The position numbers and the translations under genes were made by a program. Positions 11,721 through 24,150 of a stretch of DNA of 64,000 nt are shown one piece after another. How positions within the stretch are numbered: the stretch's first letter is position 1; each line of letters begins with the position of its first letter. The stretch comes from Norana najaformis (Eukaryota; Annelida; Clitellata; Crassiclitellata; Hormogastridae): assembly GCA_964023275.1 (NCBI GenBank), contig OZ029914.1:30325851-30389850 (forward strand), read 5' to 3'. The notes beneath the pieces are model-generated. The model did not search any database, was not told the DNA's origin, and saw only the letters and a list, made by a program, of their open reading frames with translations.

Positions 11721-14700
11721 TGTGTGTCTGCCTCTCTTCGATTCCTTATTTTTCTCCGTATGTTCCTTCTCATTAGTTTCCTGACTATTTCTCTGCTTGT
11801 CGCACTTTCTATCGCCCACCATCCAACACCAGATCGTTCCGCAGGCGAAGAAGAGAGGCTGTCGTGCTGAAGGACATGCGATCTACTAAACCAGATGCTA
11901 AATGCATTTAATGAAGCGTACAAATGAGCGAGACTGGCAAATGCAAACGAGTTACAGGCGAATAAAGTCGATTAGTTTGTGCCAATTGTTCTGTGATGCG
12001 GAAATTTACGGGAACGCTAAACCTGTTTTATTCAACCTCTTGTAACGATGGACCTTGAACAAGCAGTGTGCACGTTAGCCTGTCACCTTGTTGAGATAAT
12101 ATTATAAGATAGGCGTGTGCAGAACTTTTTCAGGTACTTTTAAGGCATGATGTTAAGTGTCATCATATATACATACATACATGCATGCTTGCATACATAA
12201 GTGTACATACATGGGCATACATACATACAGACTTATAGACGTTTTAAGTTTGATTTGCAACACAAGGTTTTTGAGGAAGCATTAGTTACTATTCGGAAAA
12301 AGAGGGGGTACGGTGATCAGCCAATCTAAATTACATTGTGAAGAATAGCGCTGAAACCAGACATCTGCGCCATTAATTGAAGCTTAAAATCTTCACATTT
12401 CTTCAGCGCCCGACAAAAGCAGAGGAACCGACTCATCCACCGAAGACAGATTACGGCTGATCTGAGCAACACAGAGCAGGAAGGACACAACGAATAAGTA
12501 TATGTCAACGATAACGAATGGAGTGGACACGACTTCAGACAAATCTATACGTCAATGCCAAAGAAGCTTAATTTCTTTGTTATATTTACACATGCACACA
12601 TACGTAATGTATATATACGCTTACATACATGCAGCACGCATACATACATACACAGATGTGTACATAGATTATATACATCGATATTTACATACATACATAT
12701 GACACATGAATACTGGTACACGAATACATGTATATAGGCCTATAAAAATAAATACAAGCATATACACATATGCAAGCATACATACATACATACATAGGTA
12801 CTTATATAGACTACATATATCGACACATAGAAACATTCACACCGGTACATGCATTTATACATGCATACATATATACACGCATACATACATAGATACATAG
12901 ATACATACACAGTTACATACACACATTCATGCATGCATACATGACATACATAGATACATAAAACCATAGATACATACACAGATACATACATACATTCACG
13001 CCTGCATACATGCATACATACATACATATATACATACATGTACGTACATACACACGTAGCATTATAACATGTAAGCTGTGTTTATAGCATAATATAAAAT
13101 AAGCACTATAGGCCTATATGCATATCACGTACAGACTATATGCAGTAAAGTAATGTATATCTTTCGGTTCACGTATAAGTTTACGACATTCATTCGTCTA
13201 AATCATCGGCTCCATCGTCCTTCTGGTCCCGTGGCTGGCGCTTTGGTTGGGAGTCTGCCGGCATTGGTCAGTTCTGCCGACCGTTCGAAAGGGGCAGGGC
13301 AGCTACGCAGCTTAGACCATGGGCCGACCGACGCCGAAGCAAATCGATTTGCATGTTCCCCAGGGGAGTAATCTCTTTGTTAACGCCCGGCTTTGAAAAT
13401 GTCGACCATCGATCGTCAGATCCGAAATCTGTTTCTCCCTATAGAAACAGACCAACATATATGTGTAGATATATATATATGTATATATGTGTGTATATAT
13501 ATGTATCTATAAACATATACATGTAGCGTTGTTCTTGTTATATTGTCATGTATATATAATACGAAATGTTTGTGCTACAGTTATAATTATAAATTATAAT
13601 TACATACATGACTATATGTATCGTTGCACTAGTTATATAATTACTGTAGACATTTATGTTCTGTTACAGTTACAGTTACAAATTACAAAAAAATGTCCGA
13701 TCTGTTTGGGGTAGTGCTATTGGGGGTGGATGGGGCTAGACTTGTGCTTAGCGCCCATAAACATAAACATAGGTATCGATTCCAGACTCTGTAAGATAAT
13801 AACTCGGACTAGGGCTACGATTTCGTTAGGATTCACTCAGTTTTCTGGATCTAAGATAATCCTTGATAATTGGACTTAAAGAGTAGAAGATTGGGTGCGC
13901 CATTCAAGTTTCCGACATTGAAGAGGATGGATTCGTTTACAATTGGAGATGTAGGCTATGACGTATGCATAAATTATGGCCTACTTATATAGCGCCTTTG
14001 AGGGTTCTCAGAAAGCACTATATACGTGCTCAGATCCATACATACATACATACATGCATGCATGCATTCACATACATACATACATTCGTACATGCAAACA
14101 TACATACATGCATACATACATACATTGTTGTAGTGGCACGTGTTGAAGGGAATGCTAGAATGCTACCACTGGGTGCCATGTGCAACAGATGTTGTAGAGT
14201 AGGAGTGTCAGTTGTTTGGAGGGGAAAACGCCAACCTTTAATAGGTGTGTGCGTGATGTTGAGTCAGTCCGGCTTTTGGTTTTCGACCCTGTTGGTCTTT
14301 TCGTGTTGTTTGCCGGATTCACGACATGTCGTTGCTGTTCTCTTCCAGAAGTGGATGACTTACCTTTTTGAAGTTGATGTTTGTCGAAGGCATCTCCCTC
14401 TGAGATCCTGCTGTTCGTTTGGCCGCTGTGTTCGTTTCTGTGTACATGTGAGTCTTATTTTCGCTTGTACATAGCTTGGAGATAATATATTGTCATTTTA
14501 ACTACCGCTGGTCTTCTTTTTCTGTCCCTAGACAACCTGCAACAACATATATACATACATATACATACAGCATACATACATACATACATACATGTATACA
14601 TACACAACATACATATTATGCCAGTGAGAATTGAGTTATGTATTTGCAACGGTGTTTACATATGTACATACGTATTGTACTGGCATAATGCATATATTCG

Positions 14701-15828
14701 AGTCAGGGTGTGTATGTTTTTGTCCGTGTATGTTTAAGTGTTTGTGTATATTTGTGAGACACATCGCTAAGGCAATACGGGCCTCAGTGGCCATGTATGC
14801 ATGGCTGACAATGCAATGCGCTAATGCATGGTGTGTAAGTGCACAATAAATTCAGTGCTATATGCATTGTACTCTGTTGTTTTTAAATTATATTGTGTTT
14901 ATGCTGCATTGTATTGTATTGTATTTTGTTTTGTTGTATTTTATTCGATTGTATTGTAGTTTGTTGTATGTTACTACATTGTAGTATATCATATTGCATT
15001 GTGTTCAGTGGCCTACCTGGCCGAGGAATCCTGGAATCCGGATCCCCGCTGAGGTCAAGACCATGAACCTCGGGATTTGTGTAGTTCCAATGAGATTTTT
15101 TAGGTGTTCTCCCCCTTCCGATCGGCGCTCTGTCGACGGAAACGAGTGTCATACAACGAAGAGTATTTTCCAGCCTGATTTCATATATTCGATTTCTCGT
15201 ATGTTTAATTTCGGCAAAATGCGTGTTCTTCTGGAGTTCTCCGCCCCGGACCCCGCTGGAGAAGTTTATGACGCCGCTCAGACCCCTATGCGATAGGCTT
15301 CAAGTCATCGACACTCGCTGTCTCAGACCCCGAGCTCCCATCCAGGTACTGGACCTCTGACTAAAAAACTTGCACAAATATGAAGCCCAAATGTGTTCAA
15401 TCTCATAGTCTATGCTTCAAAACACGTTGTCTTTCGGGGTGGAGCCCCGAAACCCCGCTTGGGGAGCTTATGACACTTCCCCGCCACCCTAGTCCTTAGG
15501 GAGCTTACTGTTCCAGATCTCCATTTTCCTTTCGGTTCCGACCCCCCCGGCTTAAACAGTCGCGTAAGCCAATGACTGTGTTGTAATATATGATATTGTA
15601 TTGTTAATTTTATTGTGTCGAATTTCATTGTATAGTATAGTATAGCGTTAGCATTGTAGACATATTATTTAGTGTTGCCTTGCATTGTTTTGTGTGATAG
15701 CGATGCGCCACAACTAGCTGGGTCTAGATCGGAGATGGTGGACTTGCTATATCCAACCGTCAAGTCTCTTGACGTATGTTCGTTTGTCCGTCTGTCGATA
15801 TGTCGTCTGTCTTTTCCCTCGCACAACG

Positions 15829-16023
15829 GGGAACTCACCAGTGGGGAACTCACCAGTGGGGAACTCACCAGTGGGGAACTCACCAGTGGGGAACTCACCA
15901 GTGGGGAACTCACCAGTGGGGAACTCACCAGTGGGGAACTCACCAGTGGGGAACTCACCAGTGGGGAACTCACCAGTGGGGAACTCACCAGTGGGGAACT
16001 CACCAGTGGGGAACTCACCAGTG
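15829..16023. repeat. 15-bp minisatellite, 13 units (copy 2)
   Basis: Same GGGAACTCACCAGTG unit as at 4603-4842 with three fewer units. All long frames across it on either strand are products of the three-divisible unit. Confidence 0.98.
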
Positions 16024-16680
16024 ATGCATTGTTGGGTGACAGAGAGGTGAACGGAGAGAGCCAATAAAAGAGAGCGGGAAATGAAGAGGAAAAAGAATGG
16101 AGAGAACAAAGGACAGTGAGAGTGGAGGGAGTAAGTAGGACGAGAAAGAGGAAAGGATAGGATGCGACACAGAGACAGAAAGAGAACAAGAAGGAGGAAG
16201 TAGGACAAAGAGACATTGAAGAAGAAATATACAGAGTTAGACAGTAAAGAGAGAAAGGGAGGGAGATGAAACGAGAGACAGAACCGGCCATTTGGTGTCG
16301 GGGAAACGAAGCCAATTGTTCGTCGAGCAATTGTCTCTGATTTGACAGATTGCGTAGAAATATTTCGAGCTGGTGTGGAAATGGACATGACAGACGAATC
16401 CACTGGCTTTACAGAACACGTCACACACAATGCATACAATACGCATAACAGAAATATTTCTAAATTATATGTACACGTTATGTAACAGAAAATATCTTTT
16501 CCTAAAAAGTACTGAGCATACGGATTCATAGTGACAAATAATAATTTAGAGTTCGATGCCTGTAACTTTATGAACTTGACATCGACCATAGAATAGTTGT
16601 TGCCAAGCTGGAGGTCATACTCCGTAGCCAAAGCCCAAAATCTCTACCAAACCGTGATTTAACATACACAGTTCTTAAGA

Positions 16681-16975
16681 TCCGGTCACCAAACATGCTT
16701 TTCCCACAGACATTGAAGAGAAGTTTGCCAGATGGGCAGCTGATGACAGCTGGGAGACTTTTCAAACAAGAGGTGGCAGCTGTAGTACGCAGGCTGAAAA
16801 ACGGGAAGGCACCAGTTATCTGCCACATATCAGCCGAGCTGCTTAAAGTCGGGGGAGAGGAGGGCACTAAATGGTTCACTTGTGTGGCAGCAGGCGTTTG
16901 GAAATCTTTCTTGGCACCGCGTGACTGGACCGGAGGAATTATATCTTTACCTTTTTACAAGGGAAAGTGTGTATG
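16681..16975 (+). pseudogene. Non-LTR retrotransposon RT fragment (copy 2)
   Basis: Duplicate of the fragment at 5500-5790 with a few substitutions; same RLKNGKAP, AELLK and LPFYKGK signature of the RT fingers. No flanking domains. Confidence 0.8.
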
Positions 16976-16984
16976 TATGCATGT

Positions 16985-17195
16985 ATCGAAAAACTTATAA
17001 AGCGCTTTTTAAGTAACTCGCAAGAGCGCTAAGGCATAGCCACCTAGAGTTCTCTAAAAAGGTGTGTCTTAAGGCGTCAGAGAATGTTTCCTGGACTGTT
17101 GAAGAGGGGAGAGATCGTATATCAAGTGGCAAACTGTTCCAGAGAGACGGTCCCACGCAGGAGAAAGAGCAGTTCTGTGTAATGTAGGGCAAGTA
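16985..17195 (-). pseudogene. Non-LTR retrotransposon 3'-terminal fragment, reverse strand (copy 2)
   Basis: Duplicate of 5815-6070; minus-strand peptide GPSLWNSLPLDIRSL is the RT tail signature. The region just downstream has lost about 20 bases present in copy 1. Confidence 0.8.
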
Positions 17196-17449
17196 ATCTA
17201 GTATGCATTCGAAAAGACACTCATACAGAATGACAGTAAAACCGCAATAAAATCCTATCCGATATATATATGTATGTAACTATGTATATATGTATGTATG
17301 TATATTATGTACGTGCCACGTATATGTGAGGAGAAAATAAAATTAGGCTGAATGTCGACCGATTGCGGAGTTCGTTGAAGCAATTCGCGATTCTATATAT
17401 GTGTTTCTACAGACGTGTTTCTACATATAGTGCTGAATATATATATATA

Positions 17450-18400
17450 TATTGAGAGCTCGTTATGTTTGTTGCGCAATAGACCTAATTCACTCATTAG
17501 AGGTTTCTTCCGAAGCATTGTGTATTCACTACTTACTGATAGCAGCTCTCTTGACTACCATTTGTATGCTGATGATACCCAATTCTTCCTTTCATTTTAT
17601 AGCTCCGCATCTAATACTGCCCTCCAACTATTTGCTTCTGTTTTTGACGATGTTCAGTCTTGGATGGCTAGTAATAAACTTCTTCTGAATCCTTCTAAAA
17701 CCGAATTCCTGCTCCTAGGTACCAGCCAGCAACGCCGTAAATTTGATTGCAGTACGTCTCCAGTTGGTGGTCTACTTGTTAACCGAACTGAAAGAGCACG
17801 TTGGGTGGCCTTGGTATTTGTTGCCACCATGTCACTTCCTAACCATGTTCAGGCCATATGCAGATCAGCTCAATTTCATGTACGGGGTATTCACATAAGC
17901 AGGTCTCATGTCCCTCAAACTGCATTGATCCTACTAGCTAATGCATTGGTTTCCAGCAGACTTAATTACGATAACTCACTTCTCACTGGCATCACTAAGG
18001 GAGGGAGATCTTCACAAACTACAAATGGTTCAAAAATCTCTCGCCAGAGCCATAACAAAACCATCTGAGTCTCAGTATATTAAATAATACTTCATTCCTT
18101 AAACTGGCTGCAAACTGAGCAGATAATCAGTTTAAAATGTCTTTTAGTTCACAAAGTGCTATGTATCTGAACAAACCGACCCATCTGTGTTCCATGCGCA
18201 ATCCTCATAGCAGTAAATATTGCACTGGATCAATGGGCACTGACTTTTGGGGTACCTCGACCAGAACTTTGTTGGGTTCCCGTACGTTCTCGGAACTGGT
18301 TCTAGGCTTTGGGATTCGCTGCCAGTGCAATTATGGTAACGGCGCCATGGAACCAGTAGATCAGATTGGATTAGACGAGCTATGGTTATGATTACGATCT
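17450..18400 (+). pseudogene. Non-LTR retrotransposon RT pseudogene with YADDTQ motif (copy 2)
   Basis: A 217-codon frame from 17415 includes YADDTQFFLSF (RT catalytic aspartates), NPSKTEFLLLGTSQ and the QTALILLANALVSSRLNYDNSLL region. It is therefore less damaged than copy 1, which has frameshifts in the same place. A GGGA-type insertion near 18001 shifts the frame before the C-terminus. From 18042 to about 18400 the RT tail continues but is clearly diverged from copy 1 (the LLGSRTFSE stretch replaces LGSRAFSVAGP). Confidence 0.85.
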
Positions 18401-18679
18401 ACGACTTCTTAGACCTCTGTTGGCTGTTCCAAAGGGAATCGATCGTGGGAATCGAATGTCCAATTAAGCAACTGTCGACAAATGTCGTTCGTTACGATAG
18501 TAGTCTCCAGATTAGATAAGGTAAGGTTCGCTGTTCTTATCTTTGCCTATCACGTAGCTCTCTCAATACGCGGATGCTACGACCAACTTCTATTCCTCTT
18601 CGTATCACATCACGCGGCATCAAAACACTCGCCATTTCGCTAAGCTATACGCCATATTCACGAACTTCATTTAACAGTT

Positions 18680-19890
18680 TTCGATGTAACTGCTGCTTTT
18701 GATACCGTTGATCACTTAATCCTATTGGAGCGTTTGGAGATTTCCTTTGGCATCACTGGTTCTGCCCTCACCTGGTTTCAGTCACTCCTGTCAGACCGCC
18801 TTCAATCTGTTGTTTTTGGGCCATCATGGTCCCTCTGGTCCCCCGTCTTCTTTGGTCTCCCCCAGGGTTCCGTCCTAGCTCCTCTCCTCTATATTTTATA
18901 TACCTCTGATCTAGCTCGGACCCTCTACCACTGAATGTTGCCGTCCTTCAGTATGCAGACGACACCCAGGCTTATGCCCATGGTCCGGCGGAGGCTGCCT
19001 CTGCCCTTGTCCAGAGGATTCTCGATGCCACCTCTGTCCTTGACCTACGGATGACTTCCAATTGCCTCCGTCTGAACTGTAATAACACCCTGTTCATCTG
19101 GCTTGGTGGCCGCTTGCAGCTCGCCAAGATTGATCTTTCCTCCTTAGCCAGAGATTTCCGGATATCTCTTTCTCTACTGCGGTCCGGTATCTCGGGGTTG
19201 TGTTGGATCAGGAGCTTGCCCTGTCTGCTCATCTTAACACCGTCTCTCGTTCTTGTTTTTACATTCTTCGTCAGCTCCGCACCATTCGCCGTACTCTTTC
19301 ATTCCACGCTATCTCCACTCTGGTCCATGCCCTCATTTGCACTAGGGTTGACTTTGGTAACGCCATCTTTACAGGTCTATCGCTAGCCAACACTGCAAAG
19401 CTGCAATCTGTGCTTAACTCTGCTGCTCGTCTCATTGGGGGCATTCCAAAACATGGCCACATCTCGTCTTATATTCGTGACACTCTTCACTGGCTCCGCG
19501 TCCAGCAGCGTGTCCACCTTAAGATCCTCTCCCTCATGCGCAATTTTGTTGTTGGCTCTGCTCCCCTTTACCTCATTGACTTCTGCACTTTGGTCTCCTC
19601 GTTGCCGGGCCGTAGCAACCTTCGCTCGGCCACTCAGGATCTCCTGTTTGTCCCTCGAATGCGCACCGCTACTGCCCAGTCCAGAAGCTTTGCCTACGTT
19701 GGTCCCACTTGCAGGAATCGTCTCCCTCAAGAATTGCGACTTGAGCTCCTTTCTCTCCCCCTCTCAGTATTCCGTAGGCGCCTGAAGACTGTACTGTTTA
19801 ACAGTGATTTTACTCCTTCGGGTCGGAAGCATCTCTGTTGAGTTTATCCTCTAACAGGCGCTTTATAAATCTCAAATTACAATTACAATT
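18680..19890 (+). pseudogene. L2/CR1-like non-LTR retrotransposon RT pseudogene
   Basis: The best-preserved RT region in the window. In order along the forward strand: FDVTAAFDTVDHLIL (RT domain A, first catalytic Asp) near 18680, GLPQGSVLAPLLY near 18858, YADDTQAY (domain C) near 18950, thumb-like sequence, then a 213-codon frame (19200-19841) with LNSAARLIGG, LHWLRVQQRV and the C-terminal FRRRLKTVLF. These blocks lie in three different frames, so at least two frameshifts have broken it. The 3' end is CGCTTTATAAATCTCAAA plus TTACAA repeats, the usual end of this family here. The 5' part and endonuclease are absent (5' truncation). Confidence 0.9.
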
Positions 19891-19899
19891 ACAATCAGT

Positions 19900-20430
19900 C
19901 AATCATAATCAATTTGCCTGATGAATAGTTGTGCTAGAATTCCCTCGTCAGTTTCAATGTAGGCCAATGCATCTCGAGAAACCAGAAAGACAGTAACTGC
20001 CAGGAAGGGTGACAGAAAGAGCAGTACTAGACGTCAGAAGTCGACAGGCGACGTACAAGCAAATACAAAAATACAGAAATACGGAAAGAATGACAGACGG
20101 AGACAGACGGAGACAGACGGAGAAAGATATGAGTGACTTAATGAAACCCGAGGCCATTAGCCAGTCGAATGTTGAGTTTTATGACATGTTCACAGCGAGC
20201 TGAACTTTGATGGACTTCACATCCGGGGTGCTGTTTTCTTTTCAGTCGAGCTGCACTTTATCTGTTCCTGTTGCCTTCTGCTTTTGTCGTGTAAATAAAA
20301 GTATTCATAAAGAGCAACACTAGGCATCATAAGTAGACAGACAGACATACGGACGGACGGTCAGGAAGACATACACACAGACAGAAACCTACACGGAGAG
20401 AATGACAGAAAAAGAGATTACACACACAGA
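19900..20430. other. Spacer, short CAGA/GGAC repeats
   Basis: Between the RT pseudogene and the GC-richer island upstream of the receptor gene. Only short GACAGACGGA-type repeats (20090-20125, 20335-20400) are seen. Confidence 0.6.
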
Positions 20431-20439
20431 ATGACAGCG

Positions 20440-20885
20440 CGAGAGGCCGCTTTGATATCTGACTTCAGCAGATGGTAGCCAGAGACCCCTATACGTTCCA
20501 AGTCTTTGGCCAAAGTATAGCGAACCGGGCGAGGCTTGCATCGGAGTTGACTGTCGGCCGCTGGTCATCGGTTGGTCAGTTACGCGCACGGCATCGACTG
20601 ACCATCGACAGCCATCGATGACGATACGGATGATGTAACGGCAAAGCAGCGAATGTCTCCGAAGACGTCCGATGGATCCGAAGCACAGGGCGCGGCCCCG
20701 TTGAGCCATGCGGCAGTAGGTTAATGTACGAGGGGGGTTGTTGCGATCGCCGTCTCCGTGAACATTGAACGGGAATCTTTTAAGTTTCGACGAGGATCGC
20801 ATTGGACAGTTAGCGACCAGATGAAATGATCGAGCAATTGTTCTGTCATCGGAAGAGGTTGTTCGAGTCCAGAGTTAAACAGGAG
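20440..20885 (+). promoter_or_regulatory. Probable promoter / 5' UTR first exon of the LRR receptor gene
   Basis: A GC- and CpG-richer island in an AT-rich neighbourhood. It ends with a near-perfect splice donor, GGAG|GTAAGT, at 20885/20886 on the forward strand. The next good acceptor, TTTCTTTCAG|GAAT at 21686/21687, lies 42 bases before the receptor start codon at 21729. I infer a noncoding first exon joined to the coding exon across an intron of about 800 bases. A 137-codon frame on the reverse strand through this island has no recognisable motif. The transcription start was not identified. Confidence 0.45.
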
Positions 20886-21686
20886 GTAAGTCGTTGCAAC
20901 TTGTTAGAGGATATTGGCGGGAATTCAGATGAAGGCTAACTCGGTTACTTCAGAGACTCACGAGACCAAAAGTACTCAATTTTACTTAAATATAGGCGAG
21001 CCTGAAAGTATGTATACACATGGAGAGAGACAGACAGACAGACAGAGACAGACAGAGAGAAACAGAGAAACACAGAGAAACAGAGACAGATAAAAACAGA
21101 TAAAGACAGACAGAGGCAGAAAGAGACAGACCGAAACAAACAGATAGACTTACTAATTGAGCATAGGACTGCCAGATAAAAATGTAGATAATTTGCTGGA
21201 TGATACACGAGGCGCGAACGTTGCCACATATCTTAACCCCACCTCTCAACATAATTATTAATTTTCTCTCTAGTTCAGCCTAATGCTGGCGGTTCTAATC
21301 GGAACTTATTACCAGCAAGTCGCCCTCAATGCCCTTCCCGCCCAGAAAGTTCTGCGGATTTTGTGCTTAGGAAAGAGGGATGAACACGCGCTAAGGTTAT
21401 CTCGGGGTTAATCGACTACTTAACGTTAACGCACGGTGATGATAGCAGAACTGATGTTGATGGTTTTTATGATGGTGTTTGGTGATGATAGTGATGTTGG
21501 TAATGATACTGATGGTGGCTGTAGTGGTGGGATTATGGTGATGGTAGCAGTTGTGATGGTTGTGGTGGTTTAGGTGGTTGGAGTTATGATTGAGGTTGTG
21601 GGTGTGATGATGATTAAGATGATGGTAATGGGGGTTGTGGTCGTGATGATGACAATGAATGAAGTCGCTATAGCAATTTCTTTCAG
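20886..21686 (+). other. Inferred 5' UTR intron of the LRR receptor gene
   Basis: Bounded by GTAAGT and TTTCTTTCAG. It contains a CAGA-rich stretch (21020-21150) and a GTGATG/GGTTGTGATG-type repeat (21425-21660). The repeat produces a His/Asn-rich frame on the reverse strand, which I regard as spurious. Confidence 0.4.
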
Positions 21687-21728
21687 GAATATCTTGTACC
21701 TGAATGCGACTGATGGCTGACGTGTGAG

Positions 21729-24044
21729 ATGCTTCTTCCTCTGTTGACGATCCTCCTTCTCCTGACACTCGTTACTTCTTCCATGCAGCCATTTCCACCT
21801 CCTCTGTCTTTCTTCTCTTCCTCTCCCTCCTCTTCCTTTTCCTCAACAGCTTTCCCGCCCGTTGCCCTGAGGATCGCTCTCTGTCAAACGACGTTGTGCT
21901 CATGCGGAAAGGGTCGGTTTGAGGACTTAATCAACGACGCCTTTTTCCATCCGTTGATCATGGTCGACTGCTCCTATCGCAACCTTTCCACTCTGCCAGC
22001 GAGCATTCCGCTTGGCACGCATTCCCTCAACCTGCGTGGTAACGTCATTTCCGTCGCCTCTGGGTTTTGGTTTCTGCCGTTGTCCGAGTCCCTCCAGCGC
22101 CTCGATCTGTCGCTGAACAACATCTCAAATCTTCGTTCTCTGATGGACTCTCCAGCCTGGATGTCGTTGAGGTACCTCGACCTGGCCCACAACACGATCG
22201 AGTGTCTAGAACGCGGTGTGTTCGAGAAAGCGCCGAAGTTGTCCTACCTTGACCTGTCCCACAATCTGATTCGCGTCCTGGAGGACGGGTGCTTCATCGG
22301 CCTCGACGGATTGGCCTATCTATCCCTGCGCAATAACCATATCTTTCATTTACCTAGCGCCACATTCGAGGCTATCTACAGTTTAACCTCCGTAAGACTG
22401 GATAAGAATCAAATCGGCGACGTCTCAGGGGAGGTGTTCGCGGCTGCGCTGTCGAAGTTGGCGGAAAACGTTACGACTTCCGCTAATGAAATCAAGAACG
22501 TTCGATCGCATTCACTGTCGAACCTAGATAGATTGCGAAAGATCGATATCTCGTATAATTTTATTAAATCTGTTGGTCCGTTGACCCTGTCCGCACTGCG
22601 TTCTCTGACAGACGTCACCTTTGACGGGAATCTGATCGATCGATTGTCTCGCGGCGACCTCTACTCGTCGGCCGTTCGCGAGCTCAGTCTCTGTCGAATG
22701 CCACGCCTTTCCGTGGTCGACGAGGGAGCCTTCTTCGACCTCGAAGACCTGGAGATTCTGCGGCTGAGCGAGAATCCGCGGCTCGTATATATACATCCGC
22801 TTGCTCTGATGAGGGTGGAGCGCCTGCGAGTGCTAGATCTACGTGGCAACGGGCTCTTCGCCATTCCAGAGGACCTCGCTCTTGCCAGTCCTAATCTGGA
22901 GATGATTCGCATCTCCGAAAATCCGCTGCACTGCGACTGCAACGCGCGCTGGATCGGCCACTACATTGGTGTCGAAACCGGAAGCAGTTCGACTACGAGT
23001 TCTCACCGGAACTGGACCTTCGGAAACGTCAGCGACGGGGAGGATGTCCCTGTTTGCGACAGTCCGGCCGATAAACATTCCATGTCGCTGCGTGGCCTGG
23101 ACTTCCGTTCCATTCCGGAACGCTGTCGCCCAGTCGTTGTTCCGCTCTTCGTCGGTTCCGCTCTCCACGAAGTCGGTTCCAGCGCCACCTTCAGCTGCCG
23201 TTCCATCGGGATTCCGCTCCCCAAGATCCACTGGATTCTTCCTAGCGGCAAAGTGGTAAACGGCACTCCAAACGACAGCCGGATCCGCTTCGATTCGAGC
23301 GGATCGCTTACCGTCAACCACCTGAAACCCGTCGACTACGGAACCTACACTTGTCTGGCGTCGAACCCCAAAGGCTACGATGCCGCGTCCGTTCGTCTCA
23401 CCCTCTATTCCAGCGGAGTGCGGATTCTGCTTAAAAGCGTCTCCTGGAATTTCGTTTCCGTGACGTGGAACGGAACAGACTCTACCATCTCGACGGCCAA
23501 CTACGTCATCCTTCATCGTTCGACAGCAGACGGCCAAAAATACGGAGACTACGGTAGAATCCCGCTGAGGCCATACATGCGAGCGTTTACGGTAACGAAC
23601 CTTGACCCGCGAACGTCATATGAGTTTTGTATTGCGTGCGAAAGGGCCGAGAAGGACGGAGCGATGGAGAAACTCAGTTGCATATCAGTATGGACCAAGG
23701 ACTACCCAGCGTCCAGGGTTGGAATCTCGTCTGTGCTTGACGACAGCGTGACGGCTGAGGTGCTGAGCGTTGTCGCCTTGGTTCTGGCGGCTACCCTCGT
23801 TTTGGTAGCCGTCGGGAGGTACAGGAGGAGGAGGTCGTACAGGGAGCCACGAGGCTTCCGGCTGGAAAAGGAGAGTTCGCTCGGAACGCTCCAAGGTGAA
23901 GCCACCAGACGAGGTAGCTTCAAGGTCCACGAGGGAAAGCCGAACATCCCTTTGAGAGAACTCTTTCAAACGACGACGACAACAATGCTTCAGGCGAATG
24001 CATCCAATTCGCGCACTTCGCTGCTCGAATCATACGAAGCGTGA
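21729..24044 (+). CDS. LRRN-like leucine-rich repeat, Ig and FN3 transmembrane receptor
   Basis: A 771-residue type I membrane protein in one coding exon. Residues 1-18 are a signal peptide; a Ser/Pro-rich linker follows. A cysteine cluster (Cys52-Cys81) forms the LRRNT cap, about 11 leucine-rich repeats run from about 85 to 395 with the LxxLxLxxNxI pattern, and LHCDCNARW at 400-408 starts the LRRCT cap. An Ig C2 domain spans about 475-560 (Cys490 and Cys542, with W502 and DYGTYTC). An FN3 domain runs about 565-655. A transmembrane segment (about 678-696) is followed by RYRRRR and a 70-residue tail. This order matches the vertebrate LRRN family (about 700 residues, intronless coding region), which acts in neuronal adhesion and guidance; orthology is inferred. 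The start has G at -3, an in-frame upstream stop, and a short upstream ORF (21704-21727) ending just before it. The third and later repeats carry N-glycosylation sites. Confidence 0.9.
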   Translation: MLLPLLTILLLLTLVTSSMQPFPPPLSFFSSSPSSSFSSTAFPPVALRIALCQTTLCSCGKGRFEDLINDAFFHPLIMVDCSYRNLSTLPASIPLGTHSLNLRGNVISVASGFWFLPLSESLQRLDLSLNNISNLRSLMDSPAWMSLRYLDLAHNTIECLERGVFEKAPKLSYLDLSHNLIRVLEDGCFIGLDGLAYLSLRNNHIFHLPSATFEAIYSLTSVRLDKNQIGDVSGEVFAAALSKLAENVTTSANEIKNVRSHSLSNLDRLRKIDISYNFIKSVGPLTLSALRSLTDVTFDGNLIDRLSRGDLYSSAVRELSLCRMPRLSVVDEGAFFDLEDLEILRLSENPRLVYIHPLALMRVERLRVLDLRGNGLFAIPEDLALASPNLEMIRISENPLHCDCNARWIGHYIGVETGSSSTTSSHRNWTFGNVSDGEDVPVCDSPADKHSMSLRGLDFRSIPERCRPVVVPLFVGSALHEVGSSATFSCRSIGIPLPKIHWILPSGKVVNGTPNDSRIRFDSSGSLTVNHLKPVDYGTYTCLASNPKGYDAASVRLTLYSSGVRILLKSVSWNFVSVTWNGTDSTISTANYVILHRSTADGQKYGDYGRIPLRPYMRAFTVTNLDPRTSYEFCIACERAEKDGAMEKLSCISVWTKDYPASRVGISSVLDDSVTAEVLSVVALVLAATLVLVAVGRYRRRRSYREPRGFRLEKESSLGTLQGEATRRGSFKVHEGKPNIPLRELFQTTTTTMLQANASNSRTSLLESYEA

Positions 24045-24150
24045 AACGATTTATGCTGCTGCTGCTGCTGCGGATGCGGATGTTGTCGATGTTGCTGACG
24101 CTGCTGTTACTGATGCGCTGCTGTTGTTATTGTTGTTTGGAAAGAAGAAG
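24045..24150. repeat. (CTG)n repeat just after the receptor stop codon
   Basis: GCTGCT triplets begin about ten bases after the stop and continue, degenerate, to about 24140. Probably within the 3' UTR. Confidence 0.85.

Larger units (their letters stand above)
11969..18041 (+). repeat. Segmental duplication, copy 2
   Basis: Direct repeat of 1-6864. The left edge is preceded by unrelated spacer ending GGCGAATAAAGT. About 750 bases corresponding to 268-1016 of copy 1 are missing at the junction near 12238-12241. The 15-bp minisatellite has 13 units instead of 16. The right edge is abrupt at 18041, after which the sequence is a divergent copy of the same RT tail. The two copies are in the same orientation, separated by about 5.1 kb of unrelated sequence. 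Apart from indels the copies differ by scattered single-base changes, suggesting a fairly recent event. Confidence 0.93.

Noticed and set aside
20389..20802. 137-codon reverse-strand protein in the CpG-rich island
   Set aside because: High GC lowers stop frequency; no motif, and the forward strand has a consensus splice donor placing the island in the receptor 5' region.
22839..23537. 232-codon reverse frame inside the LRR receptor gene
   Set aside because: Shadow of the GC-rich receptor coding sequence; no recognisable domain.
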